Positions 1 through 9,251 of a stretch of 64,000 nt of DNA are shown here, piece by piece. A model generated the notes under the pieces. The model saw only the letters and a list, made by a program, of their open reading frames with translations. It searched no databases and had not been told where the DNA came from. Positions within the stretch are counted from its first letter, which is position 1, and every line of letters starts with the position of its first letter. Origin of the DNA: Deltaproteobacteria bacterium. GTDB lineage: Bacteria; Myxococcota_C; UBA6777. The DNA lies in the NCBI GenBank assembly GCA_002731275.1, contig PCBK01000189.1, positions 1 to 64,000 of the forward strand. The letters are read 5' to 3'. The position numbers and the translations under genes are program-made.

Positions 1-34
1 CAATTCAGATCAATGCGAAGCCTTGGAGGCGAGC

Positions 35-240
35 GTACCCTCTCTATAGCACCGGGTTTGAACCCGGTGATACCAACCAAACGAATCCCTCCACCCAATC
101 ATTCAATCCACGCTCCCGCCTCCAGAAACGTTCGTTGAAAAAATACGTCCAAAGGATACGAACGTAACCATGCGCGCATGGCGATTGGGATACGAATGGC
201 CATCCACCCAGGTTAAAACCTGGGCCTATGGAGAGGGTAC
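35..240. repeat. MITE-like element with ~40-base inverted ends
   Basis: Bases 35-74 and the reverse complement of 201-240 align over about 40 bases; both begin GTACCCTCTC and both contain an inner palindrome. The left palindrome is ACCGGGTT/AACCCGGT and the right one is CCCAGGTT/AACCTGGG. The two differ at positions that pair with each other, so both hairpins stay intact. The ~125-base centre has no reading frame. This is the structure of a small non-autonomous element or a REP-type palindrome pair. No target-site duplication was identified. Confidence 0.55.
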
Positions 241-292
241 GCGATGCTTACAGCATCGCATCATTCGGAATGGGCAGGTCTAAAGACCTGCC
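241..292. repeat. Two perfect small hairpins
   Basis: Bases 241-248 and 252-259 (GCGATGCT / AGCATCGC, three-base loop) and bases 273-280 and 285-292 (GGCAGGTC / GACCTGCC, loop TAAA) form perfect stems next to the inverted-repeat element at 35-240. Neither is followed by a T run, so they are more likely repeat palindromes than terminators. Confidence 0.5.
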
Positions 293-381
293 TTCAACAC
301 CGCTTGGTCTTCCGATGGGAGGGATGAACCAACCTATATGTACGATCCAGCGCTCAAAACCGTGTATGTCGTTTGATAGGT

Positions 382-1166
382 CCCCCTTCCTCATCCAGAG
401 GATGGAGAGGAAGGGGGAAGTCACGAAGTGACAGGGGGATGGAGAGGTTTGTCGAAGGGGTCGTTGCAAGTGCATGAAGCAAATGACAGCCGCATATGTT
501 GTCCGAGCAATCGAGCGTTAGGAGGATGTCGCTTGCGACATACGTATTGTCATGAGGGATTGTATCGTATGTTCGGATGCACTTTGCGAAGACACAAGTG
601 CAACTGCCCCTGGATCAGAAATCTAGTTTCCCCCGTAAATACGGTATAAATGCTCCCCTTTCCTTCTCCGAAGGTCGGAGAGGAAGGGGGAAGGCACGAA
701 GTGACAGGGGGATGGAGAGGTTTGTAGAAGGGGTGGTTGCAAAGTGAATGAAGCAAATGACAACCGCATATATTGCCTGAGCAATCGAGCGTTAGGAGGA
801 TACTGCTCGCAGTATCCGTATTGCCCTGAGGGATAACAACCGTGTATTCGGGTGCATTTTGCGAAGACACAAGTGCAACTGCCCCTGGATCAGAACTCTA
901 GAATCTCCCGTGTACACGGTATAAAAGCCCCCCTTCCTCATCCAGAGGATGGAGAGGAAGGGGGAAGGCCGAAGTGACAGGGGGATGGAGAGGTTTGTCG
1001 AAGGGGTCGTTGCAAAGTGAATGAAGCAAATGACAACCGCATATATTGCCTGAGCAATCGAGCGATTGAAGGATGTCGCTTGCGACATACGTATTGTCAC
1101 GAGGGATTGTGTCGTATGTTCGGATGCACTTTGCGAAGACACAAGTGCAACTGCCCCTGGATCAGG
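382..1166. repeat. Three tandem ~273-base repeats with conserved stems
   Basis: Three diverged copies of one unit begin at about 382, 654 and 928; the landmark GGAGAGGAAGGGG recurs at 404, 677 and 951, giving periods of 273 and 274 bases. Every copy contains a long opening hairpin (in copy 1, 382-392 pairs with 407-417) and a central palindrome at 526-541, 799-816 and 1073-1088. A short palindrome at the unit junction occurs at 633-644 and 908-919. The palindromes differ in sequence between copies but remain self-complementary. Short open frames across the units are not conserved as proteins. Function unknown: candidates are a structured RNA repeat, a REP-like cluster or remains of a mobile element. 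Confidence 0.7.
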
Positions 1167-1225
1167 GGAGCTCTTGTTTTTGTAGGGGGAGCAGGAGCTT
1201 TGGGGATTGAATGGAGGGGATTGAA

Positions 1226-4200
1226 TTACTTACAGAGTCCGCTTTGACAAGTCCAAGTCGCCTTGGAATCGAGCGCTGTACAATCAGCCGTGGTCGAACA
1301 CTTGGGTCGACATACACTATCAGCAGTATCACAAGCTTCCGATCCAGCGGGTAACATTGACGTCGCACAGTTGATCAACGCACAAGCTGGGTTTTGAACT
1401 TGCAACTTCACGGGGGGCGTACGTTGTTGCTTGGTGCAGGCTTTATCAAGACAACGAAGCACAACAACATCGTACTCTCGTCCGGCCTTCAGCTTGGAGA
1501 GATCCGCAACAAACTCAAGCACACCAGAGCTTTTCGCTGTACCGGGGATACGATTGAGCTCGTCACCGTTGAAGATGATGAGATCGCCACTGACAAGGTT
1601 TGAGCCGATGACCTGGATATTTTGATTGCTCACCCCACGGAACACAAACGCTGGGTTCACGGAGTTTGCAACAGGTGGTGGCGGAGGTGTCAGGCTAAAG
1701 AAGACAGGGTTACTCAGCTCACCGGTGGGATTTTTGACGACAAATGTGTACTTTCCAGCGACCAATCCAGCCAAATCAAAGTCACCATAGAAGTACGTTG
1801 AGCTTGAGAAGTATTGGATTTTATAGCGAGAAGAGATATCTTTGCCTTCTGGATCCGTCACGACAACGGTGGCTTTCGGGCTTGTTGAAAAGCGTTCGCC
1901 GTAGAAACGAATACGGATGGTGTTGACAGATCCTGCGACAGCGCTTGCATCGTAGATATAGTTAATACGAGGTTTCGGCGTGGGGGTCAACACAAGGGGC
2001 ATCAAGTTGGACGCACGCGTTCCGTTTTTGACCTGGATGTCATACACACCATCAGTCATGTTTGTCGCGTCAAACGTCGAGATCTGCAGCTCAGTTGCGC
2101 TCACATAACGCGAGCTTGCGAGCTTACCATCGATGTAAACGAGACTGGTGATAACAAATCCGGTTCCTTTGAGATTCATCGCGAGCAACTGACGTCCACG
2201 TTGTTGGACATTGTTGCTGACCTCGCTAATGGTCGGGACAAAGGATTGGATCAAGGAGAACTTCGCAGAGGAGACCACGTTGCTACCGCGTTTAATCTCA
2301 ACTTTTTGCGCGCCAAAAGACACACCTGTAAAGTCAACGAGATTGGTCGTCTCGAGCTCTTTTGTGCTGGTGAAGGTGGTGGGAATCATCTTATCGTTGA
2401 TGTAAATCACATCGCCTTGTTTGAAGTTCTCACCAGTCACTTTGATTTTGGTTTTATCACCGGGCGCAGCGTGTCCTGGGACAAAGCCAAGAATGTTTGT
2501 GTTAGGTGCAGGCTCCACAAAGAAGGAGAGGGGAGAACTCTTCACGCCACATGGGTTAACGACAAACATCTCGTAGAGACCGGGTTTAAAGCCTGACAGA
2601 TCGGCGTTCACTTCGAGACGATAACAATAGTCCGAAGATTGAACACAAGTCGTAGGCATCTTCTTGCCATCAATCTCAATGTACGCACCAGGCTTAAAGG
2701 AGCGATAGCTCGAAGATGGCGTGCTCAGAGGATACACATCCATCGCGACCTTGGTATCGGCCTGTCCCACAGAGGGGCTGGCATAGCGCGGGAAGGGTGT
2801 TAACGCGCTCGCGTTGTCAATTTGGAATGTAGCTGGTTGCGATTGTGCGTTGGGACCATTTTTCACAAACACATTGTACGAACCCGCAGTCATTTTTGTG
2901 GCTTTCAAGTTGAACTTGAGCTTCTTGTCGCTGACATAGGTGAGTTTGTTGGTGGTGCTTGTGGTGCTGTAGACGGTGCTACCGAAGTGGACTTCGGCTT
3001 TCTTGACGAAATTGATACCAAAGACTTCGACGTCAGTATCGCACTTTGTCGTCCAGGCAGAAGGCAAGAGACTATCCAATGCAGGGACACGGTATGTCAC
3101 AGTCATTTGGTAGATACCTGACTTTTTACCGCTGGGGTTGATCACCTGAGTGTTCACCTTACCGACAGTCCACTTGCTGACGTCTGTCAAGATGACCTTC
3201 ACTTCCATGTAGGTATCACTTTTCCATACAACCTGTCCGTAGGGACCGGGTGTTTCTGTGATTTCTTTCCCATCTACAACGAACTTCGCACCTTTGACGA
3301 AGTCATATCCGTATACTGCGACGTTTTCCATCACCTCATTGACGTAGAGGTTGAAGGGCAGCGCACGTGTGTAATTTGGAGTTGGATCGAGTGCAGAAAC
3401 ACGGAAGCTCTCTTTGTTTGAATCCTGGCTACCAGGGTTACGGACAAAGACTTCGTAGACGCCGGGCTTCAAGCCCAATGCTTTCAGGTCCAAACCACCA
3501 TCAACTTGAAGTTCATCACGTCGGATGTATTTGGTTTTGAGGGGCTGCTCGTTGAAGTAGATCACCGCTCCACGGTCAAAACCGATCCCGTGTACACTAA
3601 ACGCGATCTTCTCGTCGACTTTGGCTTGGGGTGGGTTGAGGACGTTGAGAACGGGGTTGGGTGGTGGTGCTTCAACGTTGAACTTCAACTCTTTCGAGGT
3701 CAAGTTACCAGGTTGGTTGCGAATGGCGACGGAGTATTCACCAAGCGCGACGTTGCGCAGATCCAACTCAAACTCGATCTCTGTTTTGCTGAGAACTGTC
3801 GTTTTAAGTTCGGTGATACCGTCAAAAACAACGACACTGTTTCCATCAAAGAAGTTGTTTCCGATCGCCTTGACCTTGATCTGGAGACCCACGTAGGACT
3901 TGGGTGGTGTGAGGGAAGTCAAGACAGGTGCAGGGATACCTTCGACATCGAAGGTGTGGGCACTTGTGGTCGATTTACCGTTGGGGTTGAAGACACGCAC
4001 CTTATATTGTTTTGCGGTCATCCCGTTTGTATCGATAGTTGCGGTGAGCTCTCCATCGGAGACATAGTCCGTTTTGAAGGCCTTGGTGTCCAAACGAAGC
4101 TCAGCCCCTGCGACAAAGTCCTTCCCTTTGAGGGTGACTTTCACTTTCTCACCGAGGAGGGCTTTTTTGGGATCGATGCTTGTGAGGACAGGTTGTTTGT

Positions 4201-4975
4201 CGTGTCCTTGCATGGAGATGATGGTGATGGTGTCTGGGCTGGACGTTGCATCGCGGGAGTCCTTCACAGTCAGAGAGACGACATATCGGCCTTCTTTGTC
4301 TGCATCGAACGTCGGTTTCTCAGCGCCACTGTCTTTGATCGTCGCGTTACTACCGGCAGGTTTGCTTTGGATGATCCAGTTATAGGTGAGAGCGTGACCT
4401 TCGGGGTCACTGGAGTTGGTACCATCGAGCTGTACGGTCGCTTGGGGACCGACCGTCTGGTCTGGTCCTGCATCAGCGATAGGTGCAGTGTTGTTGAGCG
4501 CGCGAACTTTGATCTCAATCTCTTTGGGCTCGGAGGAGAGCTTATCGTCACGATCGTCTGTGACGACGAGTTTGACGATATAGTTTCCGGGGAAATCCGC
4601 GATAAAGTAGGCAGTCTCTTGATCTGCGTCTTCGATGACGGCCTGACTTTGTTTGGGTTTAAACACGAACTCCCACTTAAAAAGAAGCGTATCGGAGTCT
4701 GGGTCCACACTTCCAGCGCCGTAGAGCGAGACTTTTTGTTGCTCTTTTGGGCTTGCTGGGGAAAAGCTGATATCCGCGACAGGCTTTTGGTTTTCTTTTA
4801 CCTCACGGCACTTACTTGCCCGACACTCCAACTTGTAATCGTCTGTTTTGCAGTCGTCTTGGGTTTGACAGGGGCTCAACGGCACAGGTCCAGTGTCCCC
4901 ATTGCTACAAAACGTCAAAAAGAGCGCCATCACGCCCAGTAACACATAATGAAACGAATGCTTCTTGATACGCAT
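1226..4975 (-). CDS. Large secreted PKD / IPT-TIG repeat protein
   Basis: This 1249-residue protein looks like a surface-exposed adhesin or scaffold. After an N-terminal hydrophobic segment (about 10-22) comes Cys23, then a short Cys-rich stretch (36-56), two PKD-like domains (about 65-157 and 163-253), and about ten IPT/TIG-like repeats of 85-100 residues, each with a P-x-(L/I) start and a GxxF motif. A six- to eight-Cys tail closes the protein. The export signal could be a lipobox (LTFC), but Phe just before the Cys is unusual, so lipidation is doubtful. The start at 4975 is the second of two adjacent ATGs, four bases after GGAGG; an in-frame TTG lies at 4990. Binding partner unknown. It is transcribed alone, towards the repeats at 382-1166. 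Confidence 0.85.
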   Translation of the reverse strand: MRIKKHSFHYVLLGVMALFLTFCSNGDTGPVPLSPCQTQDDCKTDDYKLECRASKCREVKENQKPVADISFSPASPKEQQKVSLYGAGSVDPDSDTLLFKWEFVFKPKQSQAVIEDADQETAYFIADFPGNYIVKLVVTDDRDDKLSSEPKEIEIKVRALNNTAPIADAGPDQTVGPQATVQLDGTNSSDPEGHALTYNWIIQSKPAGSNATIKDSGAEKPTFDADKEGRYVVSLTVKDSRDATSSPDTITIISMQGHDKQPVLTSIDPKKALLGEKVKVTLKGKDFVAGAELRLDTKAFKTDYVSDGELTATIDTNGMTAKQYKVRVFNPNGKSTTSAHTFDVEGIPAPVLTSLTPPKSYVGLQIKVKAIGNNFFDGNSVVVFDGITELKTTVLSKTEIEFELDLRNVALGEYSVAIRNQPGNLTSKELKFNVEAPPPNPVLNVLNPPQAKVDEKIAFSVHGIGFDRGAVIYFNEQPLKTKYIRRDELQVDGGLDLKALGLKPGVYEVFVRNPGSQDSNKESFRVSALDPTPNYTRALPFNLYVNEVMENVAVYGYDFVKGAKFVVDGKEITETPGPYGQVVWKSDTYMEVKVILTDVSKWTVGKVNTQVINPSGKKSGIYQMTVTYRVPALDSLLPSAWTTKCDTDVEVFGINFVKKAEVHFGSTVYSTTSTTNKLTYVSDKKLKFNLKATKMTAGSYNVFVKNGPNAQSQPATFQIDNASALTPFPRYASPSVGQADTKVAMDVYPLSTPSSSYRSFKPGAYIEIDGKKMPTTCVQSSDYCYRLEVNADLSGFKPGLYEMFVVNPCGVKSSPLSFFVEPAPNTNILGFVPGHAAPGDKTKIKVTGENFKQGDVIYINDKMIPTTFTSTKELETTNLVDFTGVSFGAQKVEIKRGSNVVSSAKFSLIQSFVPTISEVSNNVQQRGRQLLAMNLKGTGFVITSLVYIDGKLASSRYVSATELQISTFDATNMTDGVYDIQVKNGTRASNLMPLVLTPTPKPRINYIYDASAVAGSVNTIRIRFYGERFSTSPKATVVVTDPEGKDISSRYKIQYFSSSTYFYGDFDLAGLVAGKYTFVVKNPTGELSNPVFFSLTPPPPPVANSVNPAFVFRGVSNQNIQVIGSNLVSGDLIIFNGDELNRIPGTAKSSGVLEFVADLSKLKAGREYDVVVLRCLDKACTKQQRTPPVKLQVQNPACALINCATSMLPAGSEACDTADSVCRPKCSTTADCTALDSKATWTCQSGLCK

Positions 4976-5480
4976 CATTCCTCCAACCAATCACATCTCA
5001 ACAATAAAAACGTAAGTCCCACCCAATGATAATGGTCCTTACAACACAGCGATCTTCTCAGGCTGTTCTTTTTGAACACGTGCACCTCGTCTTGAACAAG
5101 GTCACAGCCTTCCCTTGGGTCTCTCTCAACAATGGCTACGTTTAGGACGTAGTGCAACACAAATATTGTGACAACATTTTGCACGTACGCCCCACAAAAG
5201 AAAAGTAAACCATCCTGATAAGTCGATGTTCTCAAAAGAATGTTACACCTTTTTTGGGCGTAGATACTGTTTGAATATGGATGAGGGAAAAGCTTTGTGC
5301 ACATACTTTCGCGCGACAACCCTTATTCTTATGTGATATAACACATTTGCAACAAAGATTCCAGCACCCTCAAGAGAGTACCAGCCATCACCCAAAAGTG
5401 TACATAGAGATGTTTGCAAGCACAAACAGGTATCTCCAACACGAGGCGCTCGACCTCAACACCACAAAGAGGCTTTTTTG
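4976..5480. other. Divergent intergenic region, 505 bases
   Basis: This gap lies between the TIG-repeat gene (minus) and the BMP-family gene (plus). Only short overlapping frames without a ribosome site are present. It must hold both promoters; only the plus-strand candidate at 5313-5342 could be picked out. No RNA gene was recognised. Confidence 0.5.
5313..5342 (+). promoter_or_regulatory. Candidate sigma-70-type promoter for the BMP/ABC genes
   Basis: GCGACA at 5313-5318 matches four of six -35 bases. After an 18-base spacer, TATAAC at 5337-5342 matches five of six -10 bases. The start codon is 139 bases downstream, leaving a long untranslated leader with no riboswitch that I could recognise. 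Confidence 0.35.
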
Positions 5481-6599
5481 ATGAATCGTTGGTTTTGGCC
5501 CATCAGTGTATGGGTGATGTTTATTCTCGTCCTGTTGGGCGGACTCATGCGCCCCTCCAAGCAGCTCCAGGACCACACGACCCAGAAAAAAACATTTCGT
5601 GTTGGGCTCGTTCTCTCTGTAGGAGGACGAGGAGACCAATCGTTTAACGACTCGGCTTACCATGGCTTGATGCAAGCAAAGAAGCTGTTTCGAGGTGTGC
5701 AGGTCCGCTTCTCCGAACCAAGAGAGAATGCTGCGGCACGTCGGGATCTGGAAAACTTCGCGAGCCAAGGTTACGACCTCATCATCGGCGTAGGGTTTCT
5801 CATGGCCCGCGCGGTCAAAGAAGTCGCCAAACGCTATCCCAAGCAATCTTTCGCCATCATCGACTCCGTCGTCAGCGCTCCCAATGTCGCCTCCCTCGTC
5901 TTCCAAGAGCACGAAGGCTCCTATCTCGCAGGTGTTCTCGCAGCCCTCGCCAGCCGAACAAACGTCGTCGCCTTCCTCGGAGGGATGAACACACCGCTGA
6001 TCCGTAAATTTGAGGCAGGCTTCACACAAGGTGCTCTCGACACCAAGCCAAGCATCAAAGTGCTCAGTGGGTATATCGGCGCCTCTCCCAAAGCCTTCCA
6101 CGATCCAGACAGCGGCGAAAAGCTCGCAATTACCCAGTTCGGACGCGGCGCAGATATCATCTTCCACGCCTCTGGTTCGTCAGGACTTGGCGCGATCAAA
6201 GCCGCCAGAGAGTGGAACAAACGCCAAACATCGATAGAGAAGAAACGCTACATCATCGGAGTCGACGGAAACCAGGACGCTGTCGCCCCAGGCTCCGTCC
6301 TCACCTCCATGCTCAAGCGCGTGGATATCTCAGTCTTTGAGATCATCAAGAACGCACTGCTTCAGCGCTTTGAGCCCCGTGTATACCGCTACGGTTTATC
6401 CGCTGGAGGTGTCGACGTGACCGACTGCCGTTATAGCCGAAAGCGCCTCCCCAAGGATTTCCAGAAGCAGCTCGCGCGTACACGCCTCGCGATCATCCAA
6501 GGCAAGCGATACGTCCCCTCACAACCCGAACAGGTCAAACGCACGCCCCTACCGAAGCAACCAGCCACTCGCCCCACAAAGGAGGCCACAACGCCATGA
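5481..6599 (+). CDS. BMP-family ABC substrate-binding protein
   Basis: This 372-residue protein belongs to the basic membrane protein (Med/PnrA) family, whose members bind nucleosides or related small molecules for an ABC importer. The family pattern is clear: a first strand FRVGLVLSVGGRGDQSFND, then a stretch reading IIGVGFLMA, and then GSYLAGVLAALAS and GVDGNQDAVAPGSVLTSM. The N-terminus has one hydrophobic helix (about 5-24) and no lipobox Cys, so the protein is probably anchored by an uncleaved helix rather than by lipid. The ATG at 5481 follows AAAGAGG by eight bases; a TTG sits directly before it. The last ~25 residues are a Pro/Thr-rich tail. Its stop overlaps the next ATG (ATGA), so it is coupled to the ATPase. 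Substrate unknown. Confidence 0.88.
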   Translation: MNRWFWPISVWVMFILVLLGGLMRPSKQLQDHTTQKKTFRVGLVLSVGGRGDQSFNDSAYHGLMQAKKLFRGVQVRFSEPRENAAARRDLENFASQGYDLIIGVGFLMARAVKEVAKRYPKQSFAIIDSVVSAPNVASLVFQEHEGSYLAGVLAALASRTNVVAFLGGMNTPLIRKFEAGFTQGALDTKPSIKVLSGYIGASPKAFHDPDSGEKLAITQFGRGADIIFHASGSSGLGAIKAAREWNKRQTSIEKKRYIIGVDGNQDAVAPGSVLTSMLKRVDISVFEIIKNALLQRFEPRVYRYGLSAGGVDVTDCRYSRKRLPKDFQKQLARTRLAIIQGKRYVPSQPEQVKRTPLPKQPATRPTKEATTP

Positions 6600-8131
6600 G
6601 CGCCTCTCTCTTACGTATGCAAGGGATCACCTGTCGTTTTCCAGGCGATGTGTATGCCAATCGGGAGATCGACTTCGAGGTCCAAAAAGGCGAAGTCCAT
6701 GCCCTGCTTGGAGAAAATGGCGCGGGAAAATCGACGCTGATGAAGATCGCTTTTGGTATGCTCCCCCCCACAGAAGGTCAGATCTTTTGGGAAGAAACGC
6801 CTGTCTCCTTCCGCTCCGCCTCCGACGCAATGGCTCACGGGATCGGCATGGTTCACCAACACTTTATGCTCATCCCCTCCTTCACCGTGTGGGAAAATAT
6901 CGTGCTCGGACACGAGCCTACCCACGGCCCACACATCGACAAAGAGCGCGCACGAGAGCAAGTCAAAAAGCTGTCCGACGATTACGGACTTCATATCGAC
7001 CCAGACGCACTTGTCGAGCATCTCTCTGTTGGCGAACGACAACGTGTTGAGATCCTCAAGGCACTCTACAGACAGATCAAACTCCTGATCCTCGACGAAC
7101 CCACTGCTGTCCTTACACCACAAGAAGCTGATGCCCTCTTTCTCACACTCAGACAACTCGTCGATGAAGGGTTAACCATCATCTTCATCTCCCACAAACT
7201 CCGAGAGGTCATGGCGATCGCCGATCGCGTCACGATCCTTCGAAAAGGGCAAAAGGTCGCCGAAGGTGACACCAAACACTACACCCTCGAAGCCCTCGCG
7301 ACGCAGATGGTAGGTCGTCCCCTCAACCCTCCAGAGAGAGCAACACCACCATCGATTGGGGCCCCTGTCCTCGCCCTTCACAACGTCTCCTTACACGACC
7401 ACAGAGGCCTTGAGGTCGTCAAAAACGTCTCCTTACAAGTCCGAGAACACGAAATTGTCGGAATCGCAGGGGTTGAAGGAAATGGTCAGCGTGAACTCAT
7501 CGAGGCAATCGTCGGACTTCGCCCCATCCAACAAGGAAAGATCACCTTGCACGGCGAATCGATCGACACCCTCTCCACACAACAACGCCTGCAGCGCGGA
7601 CTCGCTCACGTCCCAGAAGATCGACAGCGACGCGGACTGGTCATGCCATACTCGAACAAAGAGAACCAGCTTTTAGGTCGTCACTTCGAAGACACCTACA
7701 AGCAACACGATCTCTGGATCGATGATGAACAACTCACACAAGATACAAAAGAAGCCATCAAAGACTTCGGGATCGAGCCTGCCCTTGTAGACATCCCGGT
7801 CCACTCGCTCTCAGGCGGAAACCAACAGAAAGTCGTCGTCGCTCGAGAGTTCCGCAGACCCGCACAAGCCTTCCTGATCGCACACCCAACGAGAGGCGTA
7901 GACATTGGGGCCATTGAGTCGATACATCGCCACATCCTCTCACTTCAGTCACAACCCAACGCGATCTTGCTCTTCTCCTCTGAGCTGCCTGAGTTGATCG
8001 CGTTGAGCCAACGCATCCTCGTGATGTACGAAGGTTCCTTTGTTGGAGAGCTCGACGCCACAGAGGCCACAGAGACTCAACTTGGAATCCTCATGACCGG
8101 CGGGTCTCTCGAAGCACCCCCTGCAGCCTGA
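6596..8131 (+). CDS. ABC transporter ATPase, tandem domains (YufO/RbsA type)
   Basis: This 511-residue protein carries two fused nucleotide-binding domains, as in sugar- and nucleoside-importer ATPases that work with BMP proteins. Domain 1 has Walker A GENGAGKST (39-47), signature LSVGERQRVEILKAL and Walker B LLILDEPTAVL. Domain 2 has the weak P-loop GVEGNGQRE, signature LSGGNQQKVVVAREF and a Walker B with HPTRGVD, the usual degenerate form in this family. One active and one weaker site are therefore expected. It overlaps the binding-protein gene by four bases. The two permease genes normally found next in such operons are absent: the next gene, 121 bases on, encodes a J-domain protein. Confidence 0.92.
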   Translation: MSASLLRMQGITCRFPGDVYANREIDFEVQKGEVHALLGENGAGKSTLMKIAFGMLPPTEGQIFWEETPVSFRSASDAMAHGIGMVHQHFMLIPSFTVWENIVLGHEPTHGPHIDKERAREQVKKLSDDYGLHIDPDALVEHLSVGERQRVEILKALYRQIKLLILDEPTAVLTPQEADALFLTLRQLVDEGLTIIFISHKLREVMAIADRVTILRKGQKVAEGDTKHYTLEALATQMVGRPLNPPERATPPSIGAPVLALHNVSLHDHRGLEVVKNVSLQVREHEIVGIAGVEGNGQRELIEAIVGLRPIQQGKITLHGESIDTLSTQQRLQRGLAHVPEDRQRRGLVMPYSNKENQLLGRHFEDTYKQHDLWIDDEQLTQDTKEAIKDFGIEPALVDIPVHSLSGGNQQKVVVAREFRRPAQAFLIAHPTRGVDIGAIESIHRHILSLQSQPNAILLFSSELPELIALSQRILVMYEGSFVGELDATEATETQLGILMTGGSLEAPPAA

Positions 8132-8252
8132 CCCTCCTCACATACGCACTCTTTTCTTGCCATTTGCTCCCTGAGCGTTATGTTTTCCTCACGAGAAAAC
8201 CTTTCACGCCACACAAATCAGGCGTGTTTGATATAGAGAGAGGAGACAGCTC

Positions 8253-9173
8253 ATGTCCCAACAGAAAGACTTATACCGAATACTCGGCGTTTCAAAGTCA
8301 GCCTCTCATGACGAGATCAAGGCGGCTTATAAAACACTCGTGCGCAAATACCACCCCGATCTCAACCCAAATGATACAGCCGCAGAAGACAAGTTCAAAG
8401 AGGTCGCGGTGGCATTTGAGGTCCTGGGAGACGAGAAAAAGCGAAAGCTTTACGATGAATTTGGCATGGATGGACTACGTGCCGGGTTCGATCCAGAGCA
8501 AGCACGCGCATACCAACAATGGGGAGGTGGCAATCCATTTGGTGGTAACCCATTTGGTGGAGGTGGCTTTGACATCAACAGTATCTTCGAGCAAATGTTT
8601 AGTGGTCGTAGCTACCCACGCCCACCTGGCCCAAGCAAAGGTGCTGATATAGAGACAAGCATAGAGATTGACTTTTTGGACGCTGTCTTGGGTAGCAAAA
8701 AAAGCGTCACCCTCCCAAACAGCACACAACTTAACGTAAGCATCCCCCCTGGTGTGACAGAAGACAATCGCATCCGCATCTCCGGACAAGGTACGGCGGG
8801 CAAACGTGGTGGTCCTCCAGGCGATCTCTTCTTGAAGGTCAAAATCCGCTCCCACCCCCTCTACAAACGCGATGGCAACAACTTACTCATGGAGCTGCCG
8901 TTGACCGCCAAAGAAGCCTACGAAGGCACACAAGTCGATGTCCCCACCCCCACAGGGAGTGTCAAGATGCGCATCCCACCACGCTCGCAAACAGGGCAAA
9001 AGATGCGCCTCAAAGGCAAAGGCGTCAAAGGCAAAGGAACGCGACCTGACGGCAATCTCTTGTTGACGCTCAAAGTCATGCTCCCCTCCAACGAACACGA
9101 ACGTGCCAAAGAAATCCTCGAAGAACTCGAACAATTCTACGAAAAAGACGTCCGCGAACACTTCCACGCTTGA
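8253..9173 (+). CDS. cbpA: J-domain co-chaperone, CbpA/DnaJ type without zinc finger
   Basis: This 306-residue protein would stimulate DnaK ATPase activity and deliver substrates. The J domain is at 4-70, with the essential HPD in KYHPDLNP. A Gly/Phe-rich linker (about 85-120, including GGGNPFGGNPFGGGG) follows, then the two C-terminal beta-barrel substrate domains. The four CxxCxGxG zinc repeats of DnaJ are missing, which places it with CbpA-like proteins. The ATG at 8253 lies seven bases after AGGAG. No DnaK or GrpE gene is in the window. The gene is separated by 121 bases from the ABC ATPase and is probably transcribed independently. Confidence 0.92.
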   Translation: MSQQKDLYRILGVSKSASHDEIKAAYKTLVRKYHPDLNPNDTAAEDKFKEVAVAFEVLGDEKKRKLYDEFGMDGLRAGFDPEQARAYQQWGGGNPFGGNPFGGGGFDINSIFEQMFSGRSYPRPPGPSKGADIETSIEIDFLDAVLGSKKSVTLPNSTQLNVSIPPGVTEDNRIRISGQGTAGKRGGPPGDLFLKVKIRSHPLYKRDGNNLLMELPLTAKEAYEGTQVDVPTPTGSVKMRIPPRSQTGQKMRLKGKGVKGKGTRPDGNLLLTLKVMLPSNEHERAKEILEELEQFYEKDVREHFHA

Positions 9174-9251
9174 GCGAGTGGTGTGTTGGACGAGCTGAGG
9201 GGAACGACTTAGCAGATGAGTAGATGGAGTGTGATGGGGAAGGTGTAGGCG

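Noticed and set aside
382..1166. Integron-like attC array
   Set aside because: The units lack convincing RYYYAAC/GTTRRRY core sites and carry no gene cassettes.
3506..4942. 478-codon plus-strand frame opposite the TIG-repeat gene
   Set aside because: It is antisense to a clearly conserved repeat protein, has no ribosome site and no recognisable domain.
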